This document shows positions 63,914 through 64,000 of a DNA stretch of 64,000 bases, one piece after another. The notes beneath the pieces are model-generated. The model saw only the letters and a program-made list of their open reading frames with translations, was not told the origin of the DNA and ran no database searches. The stretch comes from Amycolatopsis sp. FDAARGOS 1241 (GTDB taxonomy: Bacteria; Actinomycetota; Actinomycetes; Mycobacteriales; Pseudonocardiaceae), in assembly GCF_016889705.1 (NCBI RefSeq), contig NZ_CP069526.1:4278001-4342000 (forward strand), written 5' to 3'. Positions within the stretch are counted from its first letter, which is position 1. Every line of letters begins with the position of its first letter. The translations under genes were made by a program, and so were the position numbers.

Positions 63914-64000
63914 TCACGGGACCAGGATCGCCCGGCCGCGGATCCGGCCGGCGTCGAGGTCGTCGAGCGCCTGCTGGAAATCGGCCAGCGCGTACTTCGA
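63914..64000 (-). CDS. Zinc-type alcohol dehydrogenase / quinone reductase, C-terminal end
   Basis: Only the last 28 residues are in the window: SKYALADFQQALDDLDAGRI followed by RGRAILVP and a stop at 63914. This is the typical end of medium-chain NADPH:quinone reductases. The rest lies beyond the edge. Confidence 0.7.
   Translation of the reverse strand, partial: SKYALADFQQALDDLDAGRIRGRAILVP

Overview
The window is about 72% GC by eye, uses many GTG starts, and carries the Pup-proteasome system plus mycothiol ligase MshC. It is chromosomal DNA of a mycothiol-producing actinomycete. Gene content and order suggest the Pseudonocardiaceae (Amycolatopsis-like); the family placement is inference. 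From memory, the backbone at about 0.3-38.9 kb is collinear with Mycobacterium tuberculosis Rv2090 to Rv2125 (5'-3' exonuclease, helY, tatC, tatA, pafC, pafB, pafA, prcA, prcB, pup, dop, mpa, trmI, RecB-like nuclease, hisG, hisE, PAC2), with local genes inserted.

Layout. 0-5.1 kb: epimerase fragment, exonuclease, and a tandemly duplicated module of Eis-like acetyltransferase plus DUF4333 protein. 5.2-12.6 kb, minus strand: helY, a lipid-kinase-like gene, tatC, tatA, a small membrane protein, pafC, pafB. 12.7-18.9 kb: SDR, secreted beta-propeller protein, pafA, a PAP2-lipid kinase fusion and a membrane esterase. 19-22.6 kb: prcA, prcB, pup and dop. 22.7-26.3 kb: NUDIX, lipoprotein, and a small HTH regulator with an aldo/keto reductase and an EamA transporter that share palindromic operators. 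26.4-28.2 kb: mpa, preceded by a PafBC-type promoter. 28.5-38.9 kb: two extracytoplasmic proteins, trmI, M50 protease, a degenerate repeat array, RecB-like nuclease, thioesterase, ParA, hisG, hisE, HAD phosphatase, PAC2. 39-48 kb: phosphotriesterase-like protein, metallophosphoesterase, ArsR-MFS operon, MarR, ABC-F, mshC, P450. 48-57.4 kb: VWA-MoxR pair, an unknown leaderless gene, XRE-SDR pair, ferrochelatase, TetR-MFS pair. 57.4-63.4 kb: a decayed or badly sequenced accessory cluster with an IS481 remnant, a truncated FAD oxidoreductase, a flavin reductase, two luciferase-like monooxygenases, and IclR and AraC regulators, most with frameshifts. 63.5-64 kb: a monooxygenase and the end of a dehydrogenase gene.

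How the genes work together. PafA ligates Pup to substrates, Dop removes it, Mpa unfolds pupylated proteins and PrcAB degrades them. PafB and PafC activate DNA-damage genes from a characteristic promoter class, and an exact match to that class lies 24-53 bp upstream of the mpa start codon, suggesting that damage raises unfoldase supply. Pup is encoded with C-terminal Glu, so it needs no deamidation.

Most striking non-coding features: (1) the PafBC-type promoter of mpa; (2) a dispersed hairpin repeat family (35.5, 46.6 and 48.0 kb) whose right end resembles the units of a degenerate tandem array at 32.15-32.79 kb, one copy supplying the 3' end of the P450 gene; (3) a GTATA-N6-TATAC palindrome flanking the HTH gene and recurring at 45.2 kb; (4) several leaderless promoters with the same geometry. 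Clustered compensating frameshifts at 13.5-13.7 kb and 57.4-63.4 kb should be checked against reads before the affected genes are called dead.
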